Assembly: GCA_015065765.1 (NCBI GenBank)
Contig: SVPP01000002.1
Span: 10,696-74,695 of the forward strand
DNA from: Oscillospiraceae bacterium
GTDB lineage: Bacteria > Bacillota > Clostridia > Oscillospirales > Acutalibacteraceae
DNA: 64,000 bases
Direction: 5' to 3'
Shown: one piece after another, positions 24,135 through 33,101 of the stretch
Position numbering within the stretch: position 1 is the first letter of the stretch
How the letters are laid out: every line of letters begins with the position of its first letter
Notes under the pieces: model-generated
What the model was told of the DNA's origin: nothing
The model's input: only the letters and a program-made list of their open reading frames with translations
Databases searched by the model: none
Translations under genes and position numbers: made by a program

Positions 24135-25256
24135 TTACTCTGATAAGTTTCCGCAATACCATCCTATTATGCCATCTTTCTTTGCAATACACCCTTTTGA
24201 GTTTTTTGAAATTATCGACAACTTATCTCCTTTTTCTATCGGCAAAAGATAATCAGTGTAATCAAAGCACTCTTTTTCATTTCGGATATAGGTGTTTGGG
24301 ATATGTAATTTATGCCCGCTTTTTACATGCTCTACATAAGAAAACTCTTTGTCTTTTTTTAATATTCTGATTTCTTTGTTGAGCCAGGATATATATACAG
24401 ATTCCTTGCTTGGTCTTTGTTCATCAACGGCATATGCAGTAGAAATTTCGTCATAGCTTATATGGGAAATATCGTAAACAGAACTGTTTATATCAGGAAT
24501 GATAAGAAGGTTTAATTGACCGTCTTTTTTCACTCCGCATCCTCCGTCTATTGAAATAATCCTTTTGTCGTGATTGATAATGGGGTTCATTTGCGGTATT
24601 TCAGATCCGTACAAAACAACAGGCCAATGACCTGCAACCACGTATTTATCAAAGATGTGCGGAGTTTTCTCTGCAAAGGCATCATACTTCGTTAACTCAA
24701 AAATGCTCTTATCGCTGTTATCTGATACATTCTTTTCTCTTAATCCACCATGAACAAAAATATATTTTTGTGTTTCTGCAACCGTCGGAAGATTAGCAAG
24801 AAAATTAAATTCTTTTTTAAAATGATTTATTACAGCAGATTTTGATAAGAGAATGTCCTCAGGGCTGTTTATCACATAGCCACATTCAACTGCAAGCTCT
24901 TCATAAAAAGATGTACCTGCCCATTGCCTTAAATTTAAAATGTAGTTATAAAAACCTTGTACGTTTTCTTCAGATAATTCATGTATAATCTTCAGCCTGT
25001 ATGCATCTACATTGCCTATAAGAGGAATAACATTTCCCTGCTCGTAAAGCTCCATAATATAACGCAAAGTATTCAGATTTTCAGGACCTTTTTCAATCAT
25101 ATCTCCGACGATAAATAAAACATCATTATCAGAAAAGGATGCTTTTTTCAGAATTTGTTTAAAATAAGAGAGGTGACCATGAATATCACTTGTAATAAGA
25201 ATTCGTCTCCCCGGCTCTATCGTTATCCGTTTAATTTTTGTTGTTAAATCTATCAT
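24135..25256 (-). CDS. Metallophosphoesterase / PPP-like phosphatase with C-terminal SH3-like tail
   Basis: A 373-residue protein. Metallophosphatase motifs are ITSDIHGHLSYFKQIL (D-x-H-G), IVGDMIEKGPENLNTL (GDxxxKG, close to the PPP-family GDxxDRG), and LIGNVD (GN, with D where GNHE is usual), then FVHGG and VVAGHWP. The Ser/Thr phosphatase PPP or ApaH-like type is therefore likely, acting on phosphoproteins or dinucleoside polyphosphates. Residues about 335-373 (GDKLSIISKNSKGCIAKKDGIIGW) look like an SH3-type beta barrel. The four-helix-bundle gene lies six bases upstream. Confidence 0.8.
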   Translation of the reverse strand: MIDLTTKIKRITIEPGRRILITSDIHGHLSYFKQILKKASFSDNDVLFIVGDMIEKGPENLNTLRYIMELYEQGNVIPLIGNVDAYRLKIIHELSEENVQGFYNYILNLRQWAGTSFYEELAVECGYVINSPEDILLSKSAVINHFKKEFNFLANLPTVAETQKYIFVHGGLREKNVSDNSDKSIFELTKYDAFAEKTPHIFDKYVVAGHWPVVLYGSEIPQMNPIINHDKRIISIDGGCGVKKDGQLNLLIIPDINSSVYDISHISYDEISTAYAVDEQRPSKESVYISWLNKEIRILKKDKEFSYVEHVKSGHKLHIPNTYIRNEKECFDYTDYLLPIEKGDKLSIISKNSKGCIAKKDGIIGWYCGNLSE

Positions 25257-25262
25257 CGCAGA

Positions 25263-25622
25263 TTATCCTTTTGAACTGTTTTTGGCTGTGTTTAACGTTG
25301 AAACTAAAATTTTCTTTATTTCCAGACAATCATCAAGCAAAGAATTACCCTCTTGATTTGTTATATATTCAGATAATATTAAAAGTCTTAGCCAATATTC
25401 AGTTTCTGCAGTTTCTTTTAGTGATATCTGAAGTTTAGCTATAAAATCGGCTTTTGAAACACCATAAACAGCTTCATTCGCATTTGCACCGATACTTGTT
25501 CCTGAACGAACTATTTGCTTTGAAATAATCGTTTCTTTTTTCTCTTTTATGAGATATTTATAAAGCTTTACTATTCGTGCGGCAAAATTCAAAGATTTAT
25601 CTAACAAAATATTATCTTTCAT
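25263..25622 (-). CDS. Four-helix-bundle protein (S23/IVS-encoded family)
   Basis: A 119-residue helical protein with the family landmarks LNFAARIVKLYKYL, IVRSGTSIGANANEA, FIAKLQISLKETAETEYWLRLL and a final helix. It belongs to the four-helix-bundle family first noted as ORFs in 23S rRNA intervening sequences; here it is chromosomal and not near rRNA. Members form pentamers; their role is unknown, some accompany retron or mobile elements. GAGGTGAAAGT precedes the ATG. It is co-transcribed with the phosphatase. Confidence 0.9.
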   Translation of the reverse strand: MKDNILLDKSLNFAARIVKLYKYLIKEKKETIISKQIVRSGTSIGANANEAVYGVSKADFIAKLQISLKETAETEYWLRLLILSEYITNQEGNSLLDDCLEIKKILVSTLNTAKNSSKG

Positions 25623-25754
25623 ACTTTCACCTCAAAAGAATAAAGAAAAAAGAATATTGAATAAAAAATAATACAAACGGCGCCGATTGCATGTTTTATT
25701 ATTTCATATTTATTCTCTATTCTTTTTTCTTTTAGCCTCAAAAGAGGCGCCCTT

Positions 25755-25831
25755 TGGCCCGCCTGAGAGGATTCGAACCCCCGACCTTCAGAATCGGAAT
25801 CTGCTGCACTATCCTGCTGTGCTACAGGCGG
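25755..25831 (-). tRNA. tRNA-Arg (anticodon CCG)
   Basis: A minus-strand cloverleaf: acceptor CCGCCTG/CAGGCGG, D-stem GCAC/GTGC, anticodon loop TTCCGAT giving CCG, T-loop TTCGAAT, discriminator G and encoded CCA. The terminal anticodon-stem pair G27-A43 is mismatched. It reads the rare CGG codon. A minus-strand promoter candidate (TTGTAA-17-TAGAAT) lies just upstream. Confidence 0.93.
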
Positions 25832-25929
25832 AAATATTTCTTATATATTCTATCACATTATTTTTGACTTTACAACTTTTAAGAATAAGATTTTTAAAGA
25901 AAGTATATAATTATATCGAGGTGATTTTC

Positions 25930-26400
25930 GTGACCATTAAGTTAAAACCTTTACTTATCAACCTTTTCATTCCCCTTGCGGTGGGCGGTCTTTCAGCACT
26001 GCTTACCATGGACAGTATGGAAACTTTTTCTTCTCTCAATCAGCCGCCTTTATCTCCACCAGGTTGGCTTTTCCCCGTTGTGTGGACAATTCTTTATACG
26101 CTTATGGGAATTGCTGCTTACCTTGTTTATACTTCAAACAAACCTAAAAAGCAGATAAATACCGCACTGATTGTCTATGGCATTCAACTTTTCTTTAATT
26201 TTTTCTGGTCAATTATATTTTTCAACAGAGCGGACTATCTCTTCGCTTTTGTATGGCTTGTAATTTTATGGGCACTGATACTTGCAAACATAATTTTATT
26301 TTACCGCATTTCAAAGCCTGCAGGAATTCTTCTCATTCCCTATCTTCTGTGGGTAACATTTGCAGGATATCTTAATTTTGCAATTTATCTCTTAAACTGA
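25930..26400 (+). CDS. tspO: TspO/MBR family membrane protein
   Basis: A 156-residue protein with five membrane helices. Family landmarks include PPLSPPGWLFPVVWTILYTLMGIAAYLVY, IQLFFNFFWSIIFF, and the final LLWVTFAGYLNFAIYLLN. TspO proteins bind porphyrins and, in eukaryotes, cholesterol; in bacteria they affect tetrapyrrole handling and stress responses. The GTG at 25930 is preceded by GAGGTGA at ideal spacing; the longer frame upstream runs antisense through tRNA-Arg and is rejected. It is monocistronic and ends at a strong terminator. Confidence 0.93.
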   Translation: MTIKLKPLLINLFIPLAVGGLSALLTMDSMETFSSLNQPPLSPPGWLFPVVWTILYTLMGIAAYLVYTSNKPKKQINTALIVYGIQLFFNFFWSIIFFNRADYLFAFVWLVILWALILANIILFYRISKPAGILLIPYLLWVTFAGYLNFAIYLLN

Positions 26401-26410
26401 TTCGATGTTA

Positions 26411-26456
26411 AAAACACCGCTGAAATCATTCACTCAGGATGACACAGCGGTGTTTT
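26411..26456. terminator. Bidirectional terminator between tspO and rhamnulokinase
   Basis: Arms AAAACACCGCTG and CAGCGGTGTTTT with a 22-base loop. Confidence 0.88.
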
Positions 26457-26463
26457 TTATAAT

Positions 26464-27927
26464 TTATTTCGTTACTTCCTTATATCTCTCAAAGTTTTCT
26501 GACCAGATGCCAGCATCCTTTGGAGAATATGTAACAACGTTTTCGCTTGATGCGATAATTTCTCTTGCTTCCTTTATATCCTTGATTTCTCCGTGAGAAA
26601 TGAGCTGAACTGCAAGGTTACCAAGAACTGTAGCTTCAATAGGTCCTGCTTTTACATCACATCCGCAGGAATTTGCTGTAAGCTGACAAAGAAGTGTATC
26701 CTTTGTACCGCCTCCGATAACGTGAATTACGGGGTAATCCTTACCTGTACATTCCTTGATTTTTTCAAAGGTTTCTCTGTACTTCATTGCAAGGCTCTCA
26801 TAAATACATCGCATAATTTCGCCAACAGTTTCGGGAACATACTGATTTGTTTTTCTGCAGTATTCGCGTACTCTCTCAGGAAGATTTCCGTGAGGTACAA
26901 ACTCAGGTGCATCGGGATCAATGAAACACTTGAAAGGCTCCGCTTCAAGAGCTAACTTTTCAAGGTCAGCATAGGAATAATTCTCGCCTTCTCTTGCCCA
27001 CTGACGGCGACTTTCCTGAATCAGCCACAAGCCGATAATATTTTTAAGGAAACCTGTTGCAAAATCGTAACCGCCTTCGTTTGTAACGTTGATTTCATAA
27101 GTTGTATCGTTAACAACAGGTTTATCAAGCTCTGTGCCGAACAGTGACCACGTACCACTGCTGATAAATGCAAATTCACCTTCTGGACAAGGAACTGCAC
27201 TGATTGCAGACTGAGTATCATGCTCACAAACTGCAATTACGGGAACTGAAGGAACACCGCACTCTTCACAGATTTCAGGTCTGAGCATACCAACCTTTGT
27301 TCCGCTCTTTACAATAGGTGCAAAAATGTCTTTTCTGATTCCCATCTTGTCAAGAAGCTCTCCTGACCATGAATTTGTTTCTAAATCAATCATCTGTGAT
27401 GTTGTTGCGATAGAATATTCCGTGTTTTTTTCGCCTGTAAGCATATATGCAAAAAGGTCAGGCATAAAGAGCATTTTATCTGTTCTCTCAAGCATGTGAG
27501 GACGCTCTTTTTTAAGAGAGAGAAGCTGGAAAATTGTATTGAGCTCCATGAACTGAATACCTGTGATGTTGTACATTTCTCTTTTTGAAATATACTTTTC
27601 TGCTTCCTCAATCATACCAACTGTTCTTGCATCGCGGTAATGAATGGGGTTTTCAAGTAAGCAGCCGAATTCATCAAGAAGACCGAAGTCAACTCCCCAT
27701 GTATCAATACCGATACTGTCAAAACCGCCTGCCTGCTTTGCTTTTATAATACCCTGCTTAATTTCGTGGAAAAGTCTGAGAACATCCCAGTATGTTGTTT
27801 TACCAACACTTACGGGATCATTTGAAAAGCGGTGAACTTCCTCAAGTTCGATTTTTCCGTTTTCAAATTTACCGATAATTGCTCTGCCGCTTGATGCACC
27901 AAAGTCAAAAGCAAGAACTCTTTTCAA
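26464..27927 (-). CDS. rhaB: Rhamnulokinase-type FGGY sugar kinase
   Basis: A 487-residue FGGY kinase. The N-terminal phosphate motif is LAFDFGASSGRAI, followed by SIGIDTWGVDFGLLD and HYRDART, the catalytic D in VCEHDTQSAISAV, and the ATP-site motifs FISSGTWSLFG and VIGGGTKDTLLCQ. The GTWSL motif and overall pattern are those of rhamnulokinase, which phosphorylates L-rhamnulose; the adjacent fucose mutarotase leaves L-fuculose possible. The TTG at 27927 is chosen because GAGGTGATTCAC lies directly upstream; an ATG at 27951 would overlap fucU. No isomerase or aldolase gene is nearby. Confidence 0.88.
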   Translation of the reverse strand: MKRVLAFDFGASSGRAIIGKFENGKIELEEVHRFSNDPVSVGKTTYWDVLRLFHEIKQGIIKAKQAGGFDSIGIDTWGVDFGLLDEFGCLLENPIHYRDARTVGMIEEAEKYISKREMYNITGIQFMELNTIFQLLSLKKERPHMLERTDKMLFMPDLFAYMLTGEKNTEYSIATTSQMIDLETNSWSGELLDKMGIRKDIFAPIVKSGTKVGMLRPEICEECGVPSVPVIAVCEHDTQSAISAVPCPEGEFAFISSGTWSLFGTELDKPVVNDTTYEINVTNEGGYDFATGFLKNIIGLWLIQESRRQWAREGENYSYADLEKLALEAEPFKCFIDPDAPEFVPHGNLPERVREYCRKTNQYVPETVGEIMRCIYESLAMKYRETFEKIKECTGKDYPVIHVIGGGTKDTLLCQLTANSCGCDVKAGPIEATVLGNLAVQLISHGEIKDIKEAREIIASSENVVTYSPKDAGIWSENFERYKEVTK

Positions 27928-27943
27928 GTGAATCACCTCTGAA

Positions 27944-28369
27944 TTATTCAATTACTACACCTTTTTTGATAATAACGTTTGCATAAATTGCAGTTTCACC
28001 TGTTGAAACAATTGCATAAGCTTTTTTTGCTCTGTCATAGAAATCAAAGCGTTCAACAAGTTCAAATTTTTTGTCACCTTCGTTATTTTTAACAATTTCT
28101 TCATACTCTGCCCAGATAGGAGGACGGTTTTCGCTGTCACCATTATCCATAAGTGCAACCGGAGCATCAACATAAGTATCGAGAGGGAAAAGTTTGAGAA
28201 TTGCGTCAAGTACATCGGGTACAGAATGACCGTCAAGACGCACGAGTCTCTGTGCACATGATGCTGCAGGGAAATTTCCGTCACCGATTACAAGTTCATC
28301 ACCGTGTCCCATTTCCATAAGAATTTTAAGAAGTTCGGGATTAAGAATTGAAGGAATGTTTTTAAGCAT
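27944..28369 (-). CDS. fucU: RbsD/FucU family sugar mutarotase (L-fucose mutarotase)
   Basis: A 141-residue member of the RbsD/FucU family, with the signature MGHGDELVIGDGNFPA (catalytic histidine H22 in MGHGDE) and the C-terminal segment KKAYAIVSTGETAIYANVIIKKGVV. It speeds alpha/beta anomer exchange of fucose and related sugars so that isomerases receive the right form. The 16-base gap and same strand link it to the downstream sugar kinase. Together they point to use of the deoxysugars fucose or rhamnose from host or plant glycans. Confidence 0.93.
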   Translation of the reverse strand: MLKNIPSILNPELLKILMEMGHGDELVIGDGNFPAASCAQRLVRLDGHSVPDVLDAILKLFPLDTYVDAPVALMDNGDSENRPPIWAEYEEIVKNNEGDKKFELVERFDFYDRAKKAYAIVSTGETAIYANVIIKKGVVIE

Positions 28370-28395
28370 AATATTTAGTCCTTTCGTATTATAAT

Positions 28396-30171
28396 TTATT
28401 TTATATTTTCGCTTTTATCACCGTACATGCTATACATGTTACTGTAAATTCCGCCTTTTTCAATAAGTTCACTGTGTGAACCCTGCTCCGCTATGCCGTC
28501 TTCTGTGAGAACAATAATTTCGTCTGCATTTTTAATTGTTGTAAGTCTGTGAGCAATTGTAAGTGTTGTTCTGCCCTTCGCCAGTCTTTCAAGAGATTCC
28601 TGAACAAGTTTTTCACTTTCGTTATCAAGTGCGGACGTTGCTTCATCAAGAAGAAGAATAGGTGGATTTTTAAGGAAAACCCTTGCAATAGAAATTCTCT
28701 GCTTCTGACCACCTGAAAGTTTAACGCCACGCTCACCGATATATGTATCAAAACCATTAGGAAGTGCAGAAATAAAATCGTAAGCACCTGCCTGTTTTGT
28801 TGCTTCTATAATTTCATTCTCCGTTGCATCAGGCTTACCGTAAATCAGATTATCACGGATCGTTCCACTGAAAAGATAAACATCCTGAGCCACAACACCG
28901 ATATTCTTTCTCAGAGAGTGAAGAGTAATATCTTTGATGTTTCTGCCATCAACAAGGATTTCTCCGCTTTCGGCTTCATAGAAACGAGGGATAAGATTGC
29001 AAAGTGTCGTTTTACCACCACCGCTTGGTCCCACAAGAGCTAAATTTTCACCTTTTTTCAGATGAAGATTCAGATTATGGAGAATCTGTTTTTCGCCTTT
29101 AACATAGCTGAAAGATACATTTTTAAATTCAATTTCTCCTTCAACATTTTCAATGTCAACTGCATCGGGACTATCAATAATTTCAGGAATTTCGTCCATG
29201 ATTTCAGTAAATCTTTCAACACCCGTAACACCACGGCTGAACTGTTCGCTGAAATCAACTATGCTTCTTACTGAGTTGAGAAGAGTTGAAACAAGGAGCA
29301 GGCTTGCTGCAAAATCACCTGCTGCAATTTTTCCTTCTTTCATAAGCCATGCACCCATTGCAATAACAGCAATGTACATAGTACCATTGATAAGTCCGAC
29401 TGTTGCATGGAAAGATGCCATGTATTTATAGCCTCTTATTTTTACTTTTATGTACTCGTCACAACCGGCTAAAAACTTTTTCTTTTCCGTTTCTTCATTG
29501 GTAAATGAACGTACAACTTTTACACCTAAAAGACTATCTTCAAGACGCGCATTTATTTCACCAATCTGATGTCTGTTTTCCTTGAAGGTATCGCGCATTT
29601 TTGTTCTTGTTTTCTTTGTAAGAAGAACCATGAACGGAAAAAGAACAAAAACTGCAACTGCAAAGCGGATATCCATGGTTGTAAAGATATAAAAACTTGC
29701 AATAAACTTTACAACTGTCATTAAAATCATTTCAGGAAAATGATGTGCCCATTCTGCCACATCAAAAAGGTCTGAGGTCATTCGTGACATGAGCTGACCG
29801 ACTTTTGTGTTGTCAAAATATGAGAAAGAAAGTGTTTGCAAATGGTCAAACATATCTTCTCTCATTGCATTTTCAATTTTTGTACCCATTTTGTGGCCGA
29901 AAAAAGCCTGACAGTAACTTGCGACACTTTCAATTGCCTTTATTCCGACGTAAGCAAGACAGATTGCAAACAAAAACTCGTACGTAAGTGACATACCTTC
30001 GTTTGTAATTTTTTTGACAATCAAAGGTAGAATAATTTCGCTGGTTGCCGCAACAATCGCACAGAACAAAACTCCCAGTTCAGTAACGATATGTTTTTTC
30101 AGATAAGGAAAAAATCTTTTGATGAGAGCAAAATTCTGTATAAGCGTCCTTTCCTGCTTTTTGTCTTCCAT
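28396..30171 (-). CDS. ABC transporter, exporter type, fused permease and ATPase
   Basis: A 591-residue half-transporter. Residues about 25-315 hold six membrane helices of an exporter fold. The ATPase has Walker A GPSGGGKTT (381-389), Q-loop Q429, signature LSGGQ (485-489), Walker B ILLLDE (505-510) and H-loop IAHRLTT. It would work as a homodimer exporting lipids, drugs or peptides; the sequence does not reveal which. It is similar to the MsbA/YknV group. It lies upstream of fucU on the same strand with a 26-base gap, but functional connection is doubtful. Confidence 0.94.
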   Translation of the reverse strand: MEDKKQERTLIQNFALIKRFFPYLKKHIVTELGVLFCAIVAATSEIILPLIVKKITNEGMSLTYEFLFAICLAYVGIKAIESVASYCQAFFGHKMGTKIENAMREDMFDHLQTLSFSYFDNTKVGQLMSRMTSDLFDVAEWAHHFPEMILMTVVKFIASFYIFTTMDIRFAVAVFVLFPFMVLLTKKTRTKMRDTFKENRHQIGEINARLEDSLLGVKVVRSFTNEETEKKKFLAGCDEYIKVKIRGYKYMASFHATVGLINGTMYIAVIAMGAWLMKEGKIAAGDFAASLLLVSTLLNSVRSIVDFSEQFSRGVTGVERFTEIMDEIPEIIDSPDAVDIENVEGEIEFKNVSFSYVKGEKQILHNLNLHLKKGENLALVGPSGGGKTTLCNLIPRFYEAESGEILVDGRNIKDITLHSLRKNIGVVAQDVYLFSGTIRDNLIYGKPDATENEIIEATKQAGAYDFISALPNGFDTYIGERGVKLSGGQKQRISIARVFLKNPPILLLDEATSALDNESEKLVQESLERLAKGRTTLTIAHRLTTIKNADEIIVLTEDGIAEQGSHSELIEKGGIYSNMYSMYGDKSENIK

Positions 30172-30209
30172 GGAAAATCACCATCCTTTGCAATAAATTA
30201 CAAATTTTA

Positions 30210-31580
30210 TTATTTTATTTTTTCAAGAAGACTTTTTGCCTGATTTTTTACATTTTCAGGACAAGGACTGCCCAGAGGGGTTCTCATTGAAACGCATCTT
30301 TCAAGTGAAATTGCTTCATAAACACCCTCGTCAAATAAATCGCAGACACATTTATAATCTTCAATAGGAAGAACATCAAGTGTTGTTCCTTTTTCAATAC
30401 AAAGAGCCACAAGCTCGCCTGTTGCTTTATAAGCATCACGGAAGGGAAGTCCTTTTGATACAAGGAAGTCTGCACAGTCAGTTGCGTTGATAAATCCGCC
30501 GAGAGCTGCTTTCTTCATATTCTGAGGAAGAACAGTCATTGTCTCAATCATGGGAATAAATGCTGTAAGACAAAGTTTAACTGTATCAACTGCATCGAAA
30601 ATTGCGTCCTTGTCCTCCTGCATATCCTTGTTGTATGCAAGGGGAAGACCTTTCATAAATGCAAGAAGTGTCATCAAATCACCGTAAACTCTGCCTGCTT
30701 TACCGCGGACAAGCTCAGCAATGTCAGGATTTTTCTTCTGAGGCATAATACTTGAACCTGTTGAAAAAGCATCATCCAGTTCAATGAACTTAAATTCCCA
30801 TGAACACCACATAATAATTTCTTCACTGAAACGTGAAAGGTGCATCATAAGAATTGAAATTGCACTTGCAAGTTCAATGCAGAAATCTCTGTCAGAAACA
30901 CCGTCAAGAGAGTTCTGTGTAGGTCCTGCAAAACCTAAAAGCTCGGCTGTTCTTTCACGGTTCAGAGGATATGTTGTACCTGCCAGTGCACCGCTGCCGA
31001 GGGGACAAAAGTCCATTCTCTTATATGAGTCTTCAAGTCTGCCGATATCGCGAAGGAACATTTCTCCGTAAGCTAAAAGATGGTGGCCGAATGTAATGGG
31101 CTGTGCTCTCTGAAGATGAGTATAACCGGGCATTACAACATCGGCATATTTTTCGGCCTGAGAAGCAATAACCTTTTCAAGGTCTTTCACCTGAGAGATA
31201 AGTGCAGTACACTCTTTTTTCAGATAAAGCCTGATGTCAAGAGCTACCTGGTCATTACGGCTTCTTGCAGTGTGAAGTCTTTTACCTGCCTGACCGATTC
31301 TTCTTGTCAGCTCGCCTTCAATAAATGTATGTATATCTTCCGCATCGGGATCGATGGGAAGAGTGCCGTCAACTATTTCTTCCTTTATTTTTTTAAGCTC
31401 GCTTACAATTGCCTCTTTGTCCTCTACGGAGATTATTCCCTGCTCGGAAAGCATAGTTGCATGTGCAATTGAGCCGTCAATATCTTCCTTGAACATTCTT
31501 GAGTCAAAAGAAATTGAGGAGTTGAAATCGTTTGTTTTTTTATCTGCTTCTTTAGAGAAGCGTCCTGCCCAGAGTTTCAT
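30210..31580 (-). CDS. argH: Argininosuccinate lyase
   Basis: A 456-residue enzyme of the fumarase/aspartase superfamily. The signature GSSIMPQKKNPD (about residues 275-286) holds the catalytic serine loop. Other landmarks are KLWAGRFSKEADKKTNDFNSS at the N-terminus, HTARSRNDQVALD and GYTHLQRAQP. It splits argininosuccinate into arginine and fumarate, the last step of arginine synthesis. It follows argG on the same strand, separated by 99 bases that hold a terminator-like hairpin. Confidence 0.97.
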   Translation of the reverse strand: MKLWAGRFSKEADKKTNDFNSSISFDSRMFKEDIDGSIAHATMLSEQGIISVEDKEAIVSELKKIKEEIVDGTLPIDPDAEDIHTFIEGELTRRIGQAGKRLHTARSRNDQVALDIRLYLKKECTALISQVKDLEKVIASQAEKYADVVMPGYTHLQRAQPITFGHHLLAYGEMFLRDIGRLEDSYKRMDFCPLGSGALAGTTYPLNRERTAELLGFAGPTQNSLDGVSDRDFCIELASAISILMMHLSRFSEEIIMWCSWEFKFIELDDAFSTGSSIMPQKKNPDIAELVRGKAGRVYGDLMTLLAFMKGLPLAYNKDMQEDKDAIFDAVDTVKLCLTAFIPMIETMTVLPQNMKKAALGGFINATDCADFLVSKGLPFRDAYKATGELVALCIEKGTTLDVLPIEDYKCVCDLFDEGVYEAISLERCVSMRTPLGSPCPENVKNQAKSLLEKIK

Positions 31581-31594
31581 ATATTAGTTCCTTT

Positions 31595-31630
31595 CAAAAA
31601 AATTAAAGGGTGAAAATACTTCACCCTTAA
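31595..31630 (-). terminator. Intercistronic terminator/attenuator between argG and argH
   Basis: On the minus strand the arms TTAAGGGTGAA and TTCACCCTTTAA are followed by seven T residues (AATTTTTTTG). It lies 49-85 bases after the argG stop and before the argH ribosome binding site, so it would lower argH expression relative to argG. Confidence 0.75.
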
Positions 31631-31679
31631 TTTTAAAAGTTTTCATTATAAATGTCAAGCAAATACTTGCCTGAATACA

Positions 31680-32912
31680 TTATTTATTTGCTTCTCTTTC
31701 CTGATCAAGGATTGCTTTAACCTTGATGGGAAGACCGAAGAGGTTGATGAAGCCTGCTGAATCGTTCTGGTCGTAAACCTCATCCTCATCAAATGTTGCA
31801 AATGCTTCACTGTAAAGTGAGTAGGGAGATGTTGTACCTGCGTTGATGATATTACCCTTGTAGAGCTTAAGTTTTACATCACCTGTAACAGTTTCCTGTG
31901 TTTTATCAACAAATGCTGAAAGAGCTTCACGAAGAGGTGTGAACCATTTGCCGAAGTAAACGAGGTCTGCAAACTGCTGAGCAATAAGTGCTTTGTAGTG
32001 CTGAGTATCTCTGTCAAGGCAGAGTGTTTCAAGAACCTGATGAGCTCTGTAGAGGATTGTTCCACCGGGAGTTTCATAAACACCTCTTGATTTCATACCA
32101 ACAAGACGGTTTTCAACCATGTCGATAAGACCGATACCGTTTCTGCCGCCGATTTCGTTAAGCTTGCATACAAGGTCAACGGGTTCCATTTTTTCACCAT
32201 TAAGTGCAACAGCCTCACCTTTTTCAAATGTGAGTGTTACGTACTCTGCTTTATCGGGAGCCTGTTCGGGAGAAACACCAAGCTCAAGGAAGCCGGGTTT
32301 ATCATACTGAGGCTCGTTTGCAGGATCTTCAAGGTCAAGACCTTCATGTGAAAGATGCCAGAGGTTCTTATCCTTTGAATAGTTTGTTTCTCTGTTGATT
32401 TTAAGGGGGATACCCATTTTTTCAGCGTATTCGATTTCGTCCTCACGTGACTTGAATTCCCATGTTCTCCAGGGAGCGATGATTTCCATTTCAGGAGCAA
32501 AAGCTTTGATTGCAAGTTCAAAACGTACCTGGTCATTACCTTTACCTGTGCAACCGTGGCAGATTGCGTCTGCACCCTCTGCTTTAGCGATTTCTACGAT
32601 TCTCTTTGCAATAATGGGACGTGCAAATGCTGTACCGAGAAGGTACTCACCTTCATAAATTGCACCTGCTTTAATTGTGGGGTAGATGTATTCTTCAACA
32701 AAAACTTTCTTAAGGTCTTCAATGTAAAGCTTTGATGCGCCTGTCTTTATTGCTTTTTCCTCAAGACCATCAAGCTCTGTGCCCTGACCTACGTCACCTG
32801 ATACTGCAACAACCTCACAGTTGTTGTAATTTTCCTTAAGCCACGGAATGATAATTGATGTATCAAGTCCGCCTGAGTAAGCAAGAACAACTTTTTTAAT
32901 TTCTTTTTTCAT
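31680..32912 (-). CDS. argG: Argininosuccinate synthase
   Basis: A 410-residue ATP-dependent ligase. The pyrophosphatase-type P-loop [13 protein letters not shown] occurs at residues 7-19, followed by [13 protein letters not shown] and TIL.RAHQVLE class motifs. It joins citrulline and aspartate. The ATG at 32912 is used because GGAGG lies nine bases upstream; the ATG at 32945 overlaps the promoter leader. Its promoter region contains ARG-box-like sequence. Confidence 0.97.
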   Translation of the reverse strand: MKKEIKKVVLAYSGGLDTSIIIPWLKENYNNCEVVAVSGDVGQGTELDGLEEKAIKTGASKLYIEDLKKVFVEEYIYPTIKAGAIYEGEYLLGTAFARPIIAKRIVEIAKAEGADAICHGCTGKGNDQVRFELAIKAFAPEMEIIAPWRTWEFKSREDEIEYAEKMGIPLKINRETNYSKDKNLWHLSHEGLDLEDPANEPQYDKPGFLELGVSPEQAPDKAEYVTLTFEKGEAVALNGEKMEPVDLVCKLNEIGGRNGIGLIDMVENRLVGMKSRGVYETPGGTILYRAHQVLETLCLDRDTQHYKALIAQQFADLVYFGKWFTPLREALSAFVDKTQETVTGDVKLKLYKGNIINAGTTSPYSLYSEAFATFDEDEVYDQNDSAGFINLFGLPIKVKAILDQEREANK

Positions 32913-32966
32913 CTCTGATTTCCTCCAATTTATATTTTTTTCCATTTATTTCACTTGATATACACT

Positions 32967-33015
32967 ATTATACACGTTTTATGCATAAAATCAAGAGAAA
33001 ATTCATAAATATACA
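32967..33015 (-). promoter_or_regulatory. argG promoter with ARG-box-like operators
   Basis: On the minus strand TTGATT (32994-32989), a 16-base spacer and TATAAT (32972-32967). The spacer contains TTTTATGCATAAAA, and TGTATATTTATGAATTTTC lies just upstream (33015-32997). Both resemble the A+T-rich ARG boxes (core TGAAT/ATTCA) bound by ArgR/AhrC. Arginine repression is inferred from these and from the gene function. Confidence 0.6.
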
Positions 33016-33029
33016 AATTTTATACATAT

Positions 33030-33058
33030 TTGACATTTACACGAAAAAATAATAAAAT
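33030..33058 (+). promoter_or_regulatory. Promoter of VanY-like peptidase gene
   Basis: TTGACA (33030-33035), a 17-base spacer and TAAAAT (33053-33058), divergent from the argG promoter. It may also supply the mnmG-rsmG genes downstream. Confidence 0.72.
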
Positions 33059-33101
33059 AATTGTACACTATTACAACAATTTTTTCAAGGGGGGAAAGAT
33101 G

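Noticed and set aside
25263..25622. Four-helix-bundle gene as part of a 23S rRNA intervening sequence
   Set aside because: No rRNA sequence flanks it; it is a chromosomal operon gene.
25730..25755. GCCTCAAAAGAGGC palindrome as terminator of tRNA-Arg
   Set aside because: On the tRNA strand it is followed by A-rich, not T-rich, sequence, so it does not make an intrinsic terminator.
25687..25929. Upstream extension of the TspO frame
   Set aside because: It runs antisense through tRNA-Arg; the GTG at 25930 with GAGGTGA is the proper start.
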